The notes: a model not told the origin generated them from the sequence alone. Positions 51,396 through 60,502 are shown, counted from the stretch's first letter. The stretch: 64,000 nucleotides of DNA from Hyphomicrobiales bacterium (GCA_021286855.1 JAJTBO010000010.1:1-64000); one strand, 5' to 3'. Made by a program: numbers and translations.

Positions 51396-52010
51396 TCAGG
51401 CGCGGCGGATCTGATCGGCGCCGAGCACGGCGAGGACGACGCCGGCGACGCGGTCGATCCACAGCCGCACCTTTCGGCCGAGCGCATGGCGCAGGCCGGA
51501 GACCGCCGCGACCACGCCGATCCACCAGCCGAGCGAGCCGACGACGACGCCGGCGACGGTCACCGCCGCGACCAGCGGATCGAAACCGGAGGTGGGCGCG
51601 AGAGCGGTGAAGACGGCGGCGAACATGACGATGGTCGGCGGGTTGGTCAGCGTCAGCATCACCGAGCCGAGGAAGGCCGCGCCGATCGAGCCGACCGCGC
51701 CGACGTCGGCGACACGGCCCTCGTCCTTGGTGAAGAAGGTCTTCAGGCCGAGCCAGATCAGGAACAGACCGGCGGCGAGGTGGAGCTGCGTTTCCCAGGC
51801 GAGCACGAAGGCGGAGACGCCGGCGAGCCCCAGGGCGGCGACCGCGGCGTAGACGCCGTCGCCGAGCGCGATGCCGGCGCCGGTGGCGAAGCCCCAGCGC
51901 CAGCCCTGCGTCAGGGTGCGGCGCATGCACAGGAGGCTCATCGGCCCGACCGGCGCGGCGACGGCGAGGCCGATGCCGGCCGACTTCAGAAACAACAGAA
52001 GCATGTCCAT
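51396..52010 (-). CDS. LysE-family amino-acid/metabolite exporter
   Basis: The 204-residue protein has six membrane helices and the LysE/RhtB pattern: LFLKSAGIGLAVAAPVGPMS and MRRTLTQGWRWGFATGAGIALGDGVY, followed by FLIWLGLKTFF. It exports amino acids or related metabolites. A strong ribosome site (GGGAGGA) precedes the ATG at 52010. It is divergent from msrQ. The exported substrate cannot be predicted. Confidence 0.88.
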   Translation of the reverse strand: MDMLLLFLKSAGIGLAVAAPVGPMSLLCMRRTLTQGWRWGFATGAGIALGDGVYAAVAALGLAGVSAFVLAWETQLHLAAGLFLIWLGLKTFFTKDEGRVADVGAVGSIGAAFLGSVMLTLTNPPTIVMFAAVFTALAPTSGFDPLVAAVTVAGVVVGSLGWWIGVVAAVSGLRHALGRKVRLWIDRVAGVVLAVLGADQIRRA

Positions 52011-52169
52011 GCGGGGTCCTCCCGACCACCTCGACGACGTCTCGGATCAGCCTAAGGCGGCGTGCGGAGCCGGTCCAGCCGGGCGCTCACACGCTCTCGC
52101 GCGGACGTGATGAAACATTGGGCGACGAGAAATCGTAGTCTCGGACGTGTCTTCCCGTTTCGAGGTCCG

Positions 52170-53015
52170 ATGTCTTTCTCCCTCACCGCTCTCCTTTTCT
52201 GGCGCGACCGCGCCGGTCGCTTCTCCCCGCTCCGCGCCGCGACGCTCGTCGGCCTCCTCGCGCCGCTCGGCCTCCTCCTGTGGCGGACGGCGAGCGGCGA
52301 TCTCGGCGCGCGGCCGCTGACCGAGGCGCTGCACTTCTGCGGCGATCGGGCGATCGAGACCCTGATCGCGGCGATCGCGATCACGCCGTTGCGCCGGCTC
52401 TCGGCGACGGCGCGGCTCGTCGACGTGCGGCGGATGATCGGCGTCGCCTCGTTCCTGTGGGCGGCGGCGCATCTGGCGCTCTACGTCGTCGATCAGGCGG
52501 GAGATCTCGGCAAGGTCGCCGGCGAGATCGCGGTTCGCCCCTATCTGCTGATCGGTTTCGTGGCGCTGATCGGGCTGGCGGCGCTGGCGGCGACCTCGAC
52601 CGACCGGATGATTCGGCGGCTCGGGGGCCCGCGTTGGAACCGGCTGCACGGGCTCGTCCATCCGATCGCGATCCTGGCGCTCGTCCACGTCTTTTTGCAG
52701 GTGCGGCTCGATCCGGGCTGGGCGGCGATCGTCGCCGGACTGGCGACGGGCGGGCTGGCGGTGCGCGTCGCCGGACGCGACGGCGGGGGCGCGAGCGGGC
52801 TGGCGGGGGCGACGATCGCCGCCTGGATCGGCGCGGCGGCCAGCGAACTCGTCTGGTTCGCGATCAAGACGAAACGGCCGATCGCGCCGATCGCGCTCGC
52901 CAATTTCGACACGAGTTTTCGGATCGCGCCGTCGTGGTGGGCGGCGGGCCTCCTCGCCCTCATCGGCCTCACCGCGCTGGCTTGGCGATGGCGCTCGCAG
53001 AAAAGATATACGTAG
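52170..53015 (+). CDS. msrQ: Sulfoxide reductase haem-binding subunit MsrQ (YedZ family)
   Basis: MsrQ is a haem b membrane protein that passes electrons from the quinone pool to the periplasmic methionine sulfoxide reductase MsrP. The 281-residue protein has the ferric-reductase-like fold with histidines in ALHFCGD, AAAHLALYVV, RLHGLVHPIAI and LVHVFLQV. After the usual six helices there is an extra C-terminal membrane part (residues about 210-275), which is atypical. No msrP gene lies next to it in the window. The stop codon lies 105 nt before the PadR gene. The family is certain; the partner is unknown. Confidence 0.85.
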   Translation: MSFSLTALLFWRDRAGRFSPLRAATLVGLLAPLGLLLWRTASGDLGARPLTEALHFCGDRAIETLIAAIAITPLRRLSATARLVDVRRMIGVASFLWAAAHLALYVVDQAGDLGKVAGEIAVRPYLLIGFVALIGLAALAATSTDRMIRRLGGPRWNRLHGLVHPIAILALVHVFLQVRLDPGWAAIVAGLATGGLAVRVAGRDGGGASGLAGATIAAWIGAAASELVWFAIKTKRPIAPIALANFDTSFRIAPSWWAAGLLALIGLTALAWRWRSQKRYT

Positions 53016-53059
53016 TGATACGCATTCGTTCAGCCGGTTCTTGCTTTCCGACTCTGTTT

Positions 53060-53080
53060 CGATATATCTAACTCATATCG
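53060..53080. promoter_or_regulatory. Possible PadR/YqjI operator
   Basis: CGATAT (53060-53065) and ATATCG (53075-53080) form an inverted repeat around ATCTAACTC, within an AT-rich segment 40 nt before the PadR start codon. A similar GATATA half site is at 53003. PadR proteins often repress themselves from such sites. Assignment is by position. Confidence 0.45.
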
Positions 53081-53120
53081 GACGCCATGACGGCGATCCC
53101 ATGAGACGAGGAAAGAAACG

Positions 53121-53753
53121 ATGTTCGGACATCGCAAGATGCGGCGCTTCGGCCGCGACGGCTTCCGCGGGATGCGGGGCGAATTCTGCGGCGAGGGCCG
53201 CGAACGGATGGCCTGGGACGGCGAGGAGTTCGGCGGCCGCGGCTTCGGCGGCGCGATCGGCAAGGCCTTCGGCCGGCACGGCCATCGCCGCGGCGGGCGC
53301 TTCTTCGCCCAGGGCGGGCTCCGGCTGGTCATGCTGGCGATGCTCGCCGAGCAACCGCGGCACGGCTACGAGATCATCAAGGCGATCGAAGACCGCATGG
53401 GCGGGGCCTATGTGCCGAGCGCCGGCGTGGTCTACCCGACGCTGACCCTGCTCGAGGAGACCGGACAGATCGAGGTGGTGCAGTCGGAGGGCGCCAAGAA
53501 GCTCTACGCGATCACCGAGGCGGGCCGCGAGACGCTGGCGAGCAACCGCGCCCAGATCGATCAGATGATGGCGCGGATGGACGAGGCCGGCGCCTCCCGC
53601 AGCGGCGAGCGCGACCCGCGCATCGTGCGGGCGGTCGAAAACCTGCGGCTGGCGCTGCGGCTCAAGCTCGCCTCGTCGAGCTTCGGCGAGGGCGAGACGG
53701 CGGCGCTGGTGGCGCTGCTCGACGAGACCGCGAGCCGCATCGAAAAGCTCTGA
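53121..53753 (+). CDS. PadR-family regulator, YqjI-like
   Basis: The 210-residue protein has a Gly/Arg-rich N-terminal extension of about 60 residues with a few His and one Cys, then a PadR winged helix (LRLVMLAMLAEQPRHGYEII and VVYPTLTLLEETGQIEV) and a C-terminal helical dimer domain. This layout is that of YqjI, an iron- and nickel-linked repressor of the siderophore reductase gene yqjH; its N-terminal extension binds metal. The extension here is poorer in His and Cys than in enterobacteria. A ribosome site GAGGAAAG precedes the ATG. A DUF2218 gene follows after 84 nt. Confidence 0.85.
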   Translation: MFGHRKMRRFGRDGFRGMRGEFCGEGRERMAWDGEEFGGRGFGGAIGKAFGRHGHRRGGRFFAQGGLRLVMLAMLAEQPRHGYEIIKAIEDRMGGAYVPSAGVVYPTLTLLEETGQIEVVQSEGAKKLYAITEAGRETLASNRAQIDQMMARMDEAGASRSGERDPRIVRAVENLRLALRLKLASSSFGEGETAALVALLDETASRIEKL

Positions 53754-53837
53754 CCCGGCGTTGGGGGCGAGCTCCGCCCCCCTCGCCTCTCGGCGCCGCC
53801 GCGCCGCGCCCCCCTTTCACGAACGGAAAGAAACACC

Positions 53838-54122
53838 ATGCTCCAAGCCACCGCGGAGATCGCCACCGCGTCCGCCTCCCGCTACCTCCAGCAGCTGTGC
53901 AAGCACTTCGCCCACAAGATCGAAACCGAGTTCACGCCGACCGAGGGCCACATGACCTTCCCGCTCGGCCCGGTCTCGCTCGCCGCCGACGCCGAGCGCC
54001 TGACGATCGTCGTCGCGGCGGAAGACGCCGAGCGTCTCGCCGAACTCGAGGACGTGGTGGCGCGCCATCTCGTTCGCTTCGCCTTCCGCGAGGAGCTCGC
54101 GCTCGACTGGCGCGCCGCCTGA
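53838..54122 (+). CDS. DUF2218 protein
   Basis: The 94-residue protein matches DUF2218: SRYLQQLCKHFAHKIETEF at the N-terminal third and LVRFAFREELALDWR at the end. It has no signal peptide. Members sit next to siderophore-interacting or ferric-reductase genes, and here next to a YqjI-like regulator, so a link to iron uptake is likely but unproven. The ribosome site GGAAAGAAA resembles that of the PadR gene. Confidence 0.85.
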   Translation: MLQATAEIATASASRYLQQLCKHFAHKIETEFTPTEGHMTFPLGPVSLAADAERLTIVVAAEDAERLAELEDVVARHLVRFAFREELALDWRAA

Positions 54123-54614
54123 GGGCGACGCCGCGGCGAGGACCGGTTCCGGCGGCGCCGAAAAGCGCTGCGTCGAAACGACACGCCGCACGACCTCCCG
54201 TCCCTTCCGTCGCGTTTCATGGCGACCCGCACCGGGGATGGGAAGGTCGAACGCGCGAAACCAAGCCCGCTCTCGCGTTGAGCGAAATGAAAGCGATACA
54301 ACTTTTAATTTATGACAAGTTTTCATCTTTGCAATATCACATGCATACGAACACATTTCGTATATCCATTTTTCGCAAGATTTTGCGATTCTTCACGTTG
54401 ATTGGCATTTCATCCCCCATGAATTCATGTCGATAGCGCCATTTCGTCGTCGTTCGATCGTATAAAGTCACAATTTTCAGAAAAAGATTCAGACATATAG
54501 ATTTTGTAAACCGCTCTAGACGAGCCTCCTACTCGCACATTCCATTCGCGAACACGGAACCGCCGCTCGCCTGAGAAGGGTCGCAGACGGCGTGCGGTTT
54601 CGAAGGAGCCTCCC
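54123..54614. other. Gene-free spacer with AT-rich palindrome cluster
   Basis: This 492-nt space between the DUF2218 gene and the chemoreceptor gene has a GC-rich first half and, from about 54290 to 54530, strikingly AT-rich sequence for this genome. Three perfect inverted repeats lie within 85 nt: ATACGAA-N5-TTCGTAT (54345-54363), TCGCAA-N4-TTGCGA (54373-54388) and the 12-bp palindrome CATGAATTCATG (54418-54429). No open frame of note occurs. It could hold regulator sites, a small RNA or the remains of foreign DNA. Confidence 0.55.
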
Positions 54615-56309
54615 ATGAAGGTCAACGCCTTCCGCCTGGGCATCGGGATGAAGATCGGCGCGATCGTCGTCTTCGCCGTCCTCGCCCTGTCCGCCTTCTC
54701 GGCCTACAGCGTCGTCGATCAGACCTCCGACGCGATGGAGGCGCGGCGAGAGTCCCTGCGCCAAGAGTTGGCGATGGCTCGATCGATCGTCGCGGGCTTC
54801 GCGGCGAAGGAGACGAGCGGCGCGATGAGCCGCGACGCCGCACAGAAGGCGGCGCGCGAGGTTCTCGCCACGATCCGATACGGCCACGACGACTACGTCT
54901 TCGTCCTCGATCGCGACGGGCGGATGGTGATGCATCCGATCGAACCGAAGCTCGACGGCGCCGACCGGCGCGGCGACCGCGACGCGAGTGGCAAGGCGTT
55001 CTTCGCGGAGATGACGCGGGTCGCCCACGGCGACGGCGTCGCGTTCGTCCAGTACGACTGGCCTCATCCCGGCGAAAAGACCGCCTCGCCCAAACTGAGC
55101 GGGGTCCTCGCCTTCGAGCCCTGGGGCTGGATCGTCGGAACCGGCGTCTGGATCGACGACCTGGACGCGGACATGCGGCAGATGATCGTGACGGACGCCA
55201 CCGCCTTCGCAGTCGTGACGCTGTTGTTGCTCGCCCTTTCCGTCCCGCTCGCCCGCGACATGATCCGCGCCCTCGGCCGGCTGACCGACGCGATGCAGCG
55301 GATCGCGGCGGGCAAGACCGACGGCGCGATCGAGGACGGCGCGCGACGCGACGAGATCGGCGACATGGCCCGGGCGCTCGAAGGGTTCCGCGGCGAGCTC
55401 GACAAACTCGGCAAGCTGCGGCTCGAGCAGGCCGAACGGGAGAAGCTGATCGCCATCGAGCGGCGGCGCGATCTGCACGAACTCGCCGACCGCTTCGAGA
55501 GCTCGGTCAAACGCTCCGTCGACGGCGTCGCGGCGTCGGCCGAATCGCTGGAAGCCACGGCTTCGTCGCTGACCGCCTCGGCGCGGTCGATGGCCGAACA
55601 CAGCGGCGCGGTCTCGACGAAGGCGACGGCCTCGGCGGAAAACGTCTCTCTGGTCAATCGCGCCACCGAGGAGTTGGCGGCGTCGATCGACAACATCGCC
55701 CGTCAGGCCGACGTCTCCAATCGAATCGCCGAAGAGACCCAGGCGCGCGCCGCGATCACCCGTGAGACGGTCGGCCGGTTGGCCGAGATGACGGTGCAGA
55801 TCGGCGAGATCGTGGTGACGATCCGGGCGATCGCGGAGCAGACCAACCTCCTCGCGCTCAACGCGACGATCGAGGCGGCGCGCGCCGGCGAGGCCGGCCG
55901 CGGCTTCGCGGTGGTGGCGCAGGAGGTCAAGGCGCTCGCCGTGCAGACGGCGCGGGCGACCGACGACATCGCGGCGCGCGTCGAGGGCGTCCGCGGCTCG
56001 ACCGACGGGGCGGTCACGGCGATCGCCGAGGTCGACACGACCATCTCGCACATCACCGAGACGGCGCGGGCGATCTCCGCCGCCGTTCAGGAGCAGCGGG
56101 CCGTGGTCCAGGAGATCTCCCGATCGATGGCCGAAGTCGCGACGGCGTCGGAGACCGTCAGCCTCAACATCGGCGAGGTTCGCTCCGAAAGCGAAGAGAC
56201 GGCGCAAGCCGCCGACTTCTCGCAGCAGATGGCGGGCGAGCTGCGGTCCGAGGCGGCGCGGCTCGACGCGCAGGTCGCGCAGTTCCTGGCCGGCGTGCGG
56301 GCCGGCTGA
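54615..56309 (+). CDS. Methyl-accepting chemotaxis protein with single Cache domain
   Basis: The 564-residue chemoreceptor has an N-terminal helix ([21 protein letters not shown]), a single-Cache periplasmic domain (residues about 35-185, with [17 protein letters not shown] and [14 protein letters not shown]), a second helix near 195-215 ([16 protein letters not shown]), a HAMP domain, and a signalling domain. The hairpin tip [20 protein letters not shown] is intact at about residue 408. There is no CheB/CheR pentapeptide at the C terminus. GGAGCC precedes the ATG. Ligands are likely small carboxylates, by family. Confidence 0.92.
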   Translation: MKVNAFRLGIGMKIGAIVVFAVLALSAFSAYSVVDQTSDAMEARRESLRQELAMARSIVAGFAAKETSGAMSRDAAQKAAREVLATIRYGHDDYVFVLDRDGRMVMHPIEPKLDGADRRGDRDASGKAFFAEMTRVAHGDGVAFVQYDWPHPGEKTASPKLSGVLAFEPWGWIVGTGVWIDDLDADMRQMIVTDATAFAVVTLLLLALSVPLARDMIRALGRLTDAMQRIAAGKTDGAIEDGARRDEIGDMARALEGFRGELDKLGKLRLEQAEREKLIAIERRRDLHELADRFESSVKRSVDGVAASAESLEATASSLTASARSMAEHSGAVSTKATASAENVSLVNRATEELAASIDNIARQADVSNRIAEETQARAAITRETVGRLAEMTVQIGEIVVTIRAIAEQTNLLALNATIEAARAGEAGRGFAVVAQEVKALAVQTARATDDIAARVEGVRGSTDGAVTAIAEVDTTISHITETARAISAAVQEQRAVVQEISRSMAEVATASETVSLNIGEVRSESEETAQAADFSQQMAGELRSEAARLDAQVAQFLAGVRAG

Positions 56310-56436
56310 GGCGGGGGCGCGGGACGTCTGCGTCGCCGGTATGGGACCTCCTCGTCCGACGCGCTCGACCGATACGGGCGCGTCGGCGATGGAGTAGGCT
56401 CGCGACCTCGTCTCCAGCCCTCGCCCCGAAAGCCGC

Positions 56437-57327
56437 ATGACCCGCTCCACCGCCAATCTCCTCCTGCTCCTCGCCGCCGCCATCTGGGGCGGCGCCTTCG
56501 TGCCGCAGGCCACCGCCATGAAGGCGATGAGCCCGGCGTGGTTCCTGACGCTGCGGTTCGCGCTGTCGACGCTGGCGATCGCCCCGCTCGCCTTCGCCGA
56601 GATGCGCCGGGGGCCGCGGCTCGACCGGACCAGTCTCGCTCTGATGGGGCTGGTCGCGGTGGTCTTCGTCGCCGGCAACCTGTTGCAGCAGGTATCGCTC
56701 TTGACCACGTCGGTGGCCAACGCCGGGTTCCTCACCTCGCTCTACATCCTGTTCACGCCCTTCGCGGCGCTGGCGATCGGGCACGAACGGCCGGGGCCGG
56801 CGGTGTGGCCTGCGGCGGGGTTGGGGCTTCTCGGGGCCTGGCTCCTGTCGGGCGGGCTCACGGGGAGCTTCGTGATCGGCGACGCCTTCGTCACTCTCGG
56901 CGCGGTCGCCTGGGCGGCGCAGATCGTCTTCGTCGGGCTGGCGATGAAACGGGCGCATCGGCCGATGACGCTGGTGGCGATCCAAGGAGCGGCGGTGACG
57001 GCGGTCTGCGGGCTGTGGGCCGGCCTGCACGATCCGATCTCGATCGAAGCGATCGGCGAGGCCGGCTGGGAGCTCGCCTATACCGGGCTCGTCTCCGGCT
57101 TCGTCGGCTACTCCCTGCAGGCGATGGCGCAGCGCCATTCGGAGGCCTCCGACGCGGCGATCGTATTCGCGACCGAGGCGCCCTTCGCGGCGCTGTTCGG
57201 CTGGTGGTTGCTCGGCGAACGTCTGTCGGCGGAGCAATGGGCCGGCTCGGCGGCGATCTTCGCGGCGGTGCTGCTGGTGCAGCTCTGGCCGACCCGGCCG
57301 GCCGCGCCGATCGCCGAAGAGGCGTGA
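56437..57327 (+). CDS. DMT-superfamily (EamA) transporter
   Basis: The 296-residue protein has ten membrane helices made of two EamA repeats: NLLLLLAAAIWGGAFVPQ opening the first, and SLYILFTPFAALAIGHERP. The second repeat ends SDAAIVFATEAPFAALFGWW, a family hallmark. It moves a metabolite or drug across the inner membrane, substrate unknown. It is downstream of the chemoreceptor by 127 nt. Confidence 0.88.
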   Translation: MTRSTANLLLLLAAAIWGGAFVPQATAMKAMSPAWFLTLRFALSTLAIAPLAFAEMRRGPRLDRTSLALMGLVAVVFVAGNLLQQVSLLTTSVANAGFLTSLYILFTPFAALAIGHERPGPAVWPAAGLGLLGAWLLSGGLTGSFVIGDAFVTLGAVAWAAQIVFVGLAMKRAHRPMTLVAIQGAAVTAVCGLWAGLHDPISIEAIGEAGWELAYTGLVSGFVGYSLQAMAQRHSEASDAAIVFATEAPFAALFGWWLLGERLSAEQWAGSAAIFAAVLLVQLWPTRPAAPIAEEA

Positions 57328-57824
57328 TGCGTCAAGCGCCGAGGGCGGCGGCTTCGGACGCAGATTCCGGATCTTCAGATTTCGATTCCGATCGAGATCG
57401 GGGCGAGCACGCCCGCGACGGAGACCTCACGCGAGCGTCTTCGCGTTTCGAATCAGATTCCGAATATTCGATCAACTGTTTGATCTTTTGATTGTTTTCG
57501 GCTGAGTTCATGTGGCGCGACAGAACGCGCGACGGCGGCCGCCGGTTCAACGCCGATCCGGGGACGAGACTGCTCGCCGAGCGATACCGGCGCGCGACCA
57601 CCGTCGTCGTGGCGCTTCGACTTTTCGTCAGCCCTCGGCCCTCGGCGACGTCCGGTCATTTGACAAGCGCCCGCGAAGATAGCAGACGATGTCGCGCGCG
57701 CCGCGCGACGAGGGATCCTCTCCCGACCGCGCCCTCCGGAAGCGACGGGATCGAGCGGTCTCCGCCTTGCTCTCGCCTCCACTCTTTCGACGTCGGCAAC
57801 GTCGCACACCAGGAAGCGGGCCCC
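57328..57824. other. Gene-free spacer before MsbA-like ABC gene
   Basis: This 497-nt space holds no convincing gene. Its middle (57440-57500) is less GC-rich than the surroundings. GATCAA-CTGT-TTGATC (57470-57485) followed by TTTT (57486-57489) is a possible terminator of the EamA gene, though 143 nt from its stop. The remaining 330 nt up to the ABC gene is leader sequence with a TTGACA at 57660 but no matching -10. Confidence 0.4.
57470..57489 (+). terminator. Candidate terminator or operator hairpin
   Basis: A perfect 6-bp inverted repeat, GATCAA and TTGATC with loop CTGT, followed by TTTT. The stem is AT-rich and weak, and it lies far from the upstream stop, so it may instead be a regulator site. 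Confidence 0.35.
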
Positions 57825-59600
57825 ATGAGCTCCAATGTGATCCAGAGCGACACGATCCACCTGATCTCCCGGCTCGTCCGGGAACACGGTCGCAACCATT
57901 GGCGCGGCTATGTGTTCGCCTTCGCCTGCATGGGCGGCATCGCCGGCTCCACTTCGCTTGCCGCTTGGTTGATGCGCGACGTCATCAACAAGGTCTTTCT
58001 CGATCGCGACGCCCAAGCAGTGATCTGGCTCGCCGTCTCGGTGGTGGTGATCTACACCGTCAAGGGCTTGTCGACCTACGGCCAACAGGTGACGCTCTCA
58101 CGCATCGCCAACTCGATCGTCGCCTCGGTTCAGCGCTCCATCTACTCCCATCTCCTGAAGATGGACATGCGCTATTTCATGGCGCGCCACACATCCGAAT
58201 TCGTCGGTCGCCAAGCCTTCATGGCCAGCTCGTGTGGTGGCGTTCTGAACACCGTCGTGACGTCTCTCGGGCGCGACCTGCTCTCGCTCGTCGGCCTGAT
58301 GTTGGTGATGATCCTTCAAGATCCTCTGATGTCGGTGGTCGGCCTGATCATGATGCCGGCAGCGGTCATCGGCGTGCAGAAGCTCATCAAGCGCGCGCGA
58401 AAGATCATGCACACGAGCTATACCCAAGGCGTCGCCGTGATGGAGCTGACCCAGGAGACCGTCGCCGGAATCAAGGTGGTGAAGTCTCTCGGGCTGGAAA
58501 CGCGTTTCACAAACCTCATGGACATCTCCATCCTCGAAGTGGAGCGCGCCGCCAACAAGCTCGTATCCGTCGGCGCTCGTTCGGCGCCGTTGATGGAAAC
58601 CCTCGGCGGCTTCGCCGTCGCCGGCGTGATCCTCTACGGCGGCATTCGCGTGATTTCCGCAGAAGCGACGCCGGGTTCGTTCTTCTCCTTCATCACCGCG
58701 CTGCTTCTCGCCTACGAACCGGCCAAGCGGCTCGCCCGCGTCCACATCGAGCTCGCGACGAACCTCGTCGGCGTGAAGGTCATGTACGACTTCCTTGCCG
58801 AGCCCACCGGAGAAGCGCCCGAAGACGACAAACCAGCTCTGGTGCTCGAAAAGGGTCGCATCGTCTTTACCGACGTGCGCTTCCGTTACCGTCCCGACGA
58901 GGTGGTGTTGCGTGGCCTGAACCTCGTCGCCGAGGCCGGGCGCACCACTGCGCTCGTCGGACGATCGGGCGGCGGCAAATCGACGATACTGTCGTTGCTC
59001 CTTCGCTTCTATGACCTCGAAGGCGGCGTGATCGAGGTCGACGGACACGACATTTCGACGGTCGATCGCCGGACGTTGCGCCGCCAGATCGCCTACGTCG
59101 GTCAGGACGTGTTCCTTTTCAAGGGCACGGTCTACGAGAACATCGCGCTCGGTCGCCAGGGCGCAACCCGCGACGAGGTCGAGGCCGCAGCCAAGGCCGC
59201 CCACGCCCACGAGTTCATCATGGGCTTCACCGAAGGCTACGACACCAATCTCGGCGAGAACGGCGGCCAGCTCTCCGGCGGCCAGCGCCAACGCATCGCC
59301 ATCGCCCGCGCCATTCTGCAAAATGCTCCGATCCTGCTGCTCGACGAGGCGACCGCGGCGCTCGACAATGAGAGCGAACGCAAGATTCAGCAGGCCCTGG
59401 CCGAGCTGTCGACAGGCCGCACGACGCTCGTCATCGCCCATCGCCTCCAGACGGTGCGCAACGCCGACAAGATCTGCGTCGTCGAGCACGGCGTGGTCGT
59501 CGAAGAGGGTCCGCACGACGAACTCTTGTCGCGAGGCGGCCGCTACGCGGCCCTCCATCAGCTCCACTTCAATACGAAGCCGAAGGGCGTCGACGCCTGA
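57825..59600 (+). CDS. MsbA-like lipid/glycolipid ABC exporter (TMD-NBD fusion)
   Basis: The 591-residue half-transporter has a six-helix membrane domain (residues about 20-320) and a nucleotide-binding domain with Walker A VGRSGGGKST, signature [15 protein letters not shown], Walker B ILLLDEATAALD and switch IAHRLQTV. It works as a homodimer. Similarity to MsbA is general; lipid, glycan or peptide export are all possible. Codon choice is a little less GC-biased than in its neighbours. It is flanked by a long spacer upstream and a transposase remnant downstream. Confidence 0.88.
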   Translation: MSSNVIQSDTIHLISRLVREHGRNHWRGYVFAFACMGGIAGSTSLAAWLMRDVINKVFLDRDAQAVIWLAVSVVVIYTVKGLSTYGQQVTLSRIANSIVASVQRSIYSHLLKMDMRYFMARHTSEFVGRQAFMASSCGGVLNTVVTSLGRDLLSLVGLMLVMILQDPLMSVVGLIMMPAAVIGVQKLIKRARKIMHTSYTQGVAVMELTQETVAGIKVVKSLGLETRFTNLMDISILEVERAANKLVSVGARSAPLMETLGGFAVAGVILYGGIRVISAEATPGSFFSFITALLLAYEPAKRLARVHIELATNLVGVKVMYDFLAEPTGEAPEDDKPALVLEKGRIVFTDVRFRYRPDEVVLRGLNLVAEAGRTTALVGRSGGGKSTILSLLLRFYDLEGGVIEVDGHDISTVDRRTLRRQIAYVGQDVFLFKGTVYENIALGRQGATRDEVEAAAKAAHAHEFIMGFTEGYDTNLGENGGQLSGGQRQRIAIARAILQNAPILLLDEATAALDNESERKIQQALAELSTGRTTLVIAHRLQTVRNADKICVVEHGVVVEEGPHDELLSRGGRYAALHQLHFNTKPKGVDA

Positions 59601-59739
59601 GAAGAGACATGCGTGGACCGACGTTCGAAAACGTCGCCCACGCATTTCGCGAAGGGCGGCGGAACCGATCGGCGAACGCGACTTCGAGCCGCCAACGTCG
59701 CCCCATAGGATGCGCGACGTGTTGCCCGCTTTCCTGGCG

Positions 59740-59950
59740 GTCAGATGAGTTTGGTCCGGCGGTGATCCGGCCCCGGTGAAGCCGACCGGCGAACACCGAC
59801 GGCGCGAGGCCGCCGAGGCCGCCGAGGCCGCCGAGGCTCGTATGGGGGCGGAGGCCGTCGACGTCGATCCGCCAGTTCTCGATGATCCGTTTCGCCCGGG
59901 CCAAGCGAGGAGAAGGCGTGCTCGTTCGGGCGCTCGTCGCAGAGCCGACC
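59740..59950 (-). pseudogene. IS3-family transposase C-terminal remnant, frameshifted
   Basis: On the minus strand one frame gives ERPNEHAFSSL (about 59905-59945) and, after a frame change, another gives RAKRIIENWRIDVDGLRPHT then SLGGL, followed by LAPSVFAGRLHRG. Together they match the end of IS3-type DDE transposases (family consensus: LNEHWF.SL..A..IIE.WR.DYN..RPHSSLGGLTP..F). The frame change and the inserted GGL repeats show decay. Upstream catalytic parts are not found. Both terminal inverted repeats are missing or unrecognised. Confidence 0.75.
59806..59837. repeat. 9-bp tandem repeat inside transposase remnant
   Basis: GAGGCCGCC is repeated 3.5 times at 59806-59837. On the minus strand it lengthens the conserved GGL of the RPHTSLGGL motif to a run of GGL units. 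It is a slippage expansion in non-functional sequence. Confidence 0.85.
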
Positions 59951-60424
59951 GTCTACTCTCGCGGCGGGCTGCGTCGTCCATGATCTCCCGCGAAGAAGAG
60001 AGAGAGCTACGAGATGCCCGCGAACGCCGTCGGAACGTTGCGGGCCCTCCTGCAAATCCGCGTCGTATCGACAAACGAGGCGTTCCACCGCAAGATCCAC
60101 GGTGCCGAGAGTTCGCCGGCGGAGTGGAGCCCTCATCCGCGCAAAGACGTCGCAATCCGAACACTCCGAGGCTTGGAAATCGGTTTCTCCAGGTGACGTC
60201 CCTGGGTCGCCGCCTCGGGGCGCTCCTTGTTTCACAACACCGCCCGGCCCCGCCCAGCAGCGCGAAGATCCAGGCGAAGAACATGAACAGGCGCCGAACG
60301 CCGTCCCGAGCTCCCGGGGCGGTCGGCACTCATTCCGGGATCTTGGAGCTGTTTCGTTCCGTTGCAGCCTTTTCAGGCGACAATGGGGGAGAACGAATTT
60401 CCCTCGATTTTTCAAGGGATTGAG

Positions 60425-60502
60425 TGGTCGGGCAGAGAGGATTCGAACCTCCGACCCCTTGACCCCCAGTCAAGTGCGCTAACCAGGCTGCGCTACTGCC
60501 CG
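60425..60502 (-). tRNA. tRNA-Pro (anticodon GGG)
   Basis: A full minus-strand cloverleaf starts CGGGCAGTAGCGCAG, with the anticodon stem-loop CTTGACTGGGGGTCAAG (GGG), T-loop GTTCGAATC and encoded CCA. It lies downstream of the plsX-fabH-ihfA-merR genes on the same strand; a tRNA-Pro after the merR gene is common in Rhizobiales. Confidence 0.97.

Larger units (their letters stand above)
59601..60424. other. Spacer holding a decayed transposase and no intact gene
   Basis: This 824-nt interval between the ABC exporter and tRNA-Pro has no intact gene. Its first third contains the minus-strand transposase remnant and a 9-bp tandem repeat. The rest (about 59950-60424) is noncoding in appearance, with Arg/Pro/Ser-rich frames only. 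The 215-codon plus-strand open frame at 59776-60423 has no credible protein character. Confidence 0.6.

Noticed and set aside
57332-57601. An 89-codon minus-strand open frame in the spacer before the ABC exporter
   Set aside because: It is Ser/Arg-rich and lacks a ribosome site and family similarity; the hairpin at 57470 lies inside it.
59806-59837. CRISPR-like short repeat
   Set aside because: The units are 9 bp with no spacers; this is simple slippage.
59776-60423. A 215-codon plus-strand open frame after the ABC exporter
   Set aside because: It is Arg/Ser/Pro-rich, crosses the transposase remnant on the opposite strand, and has no domain or plausible ribosome site.
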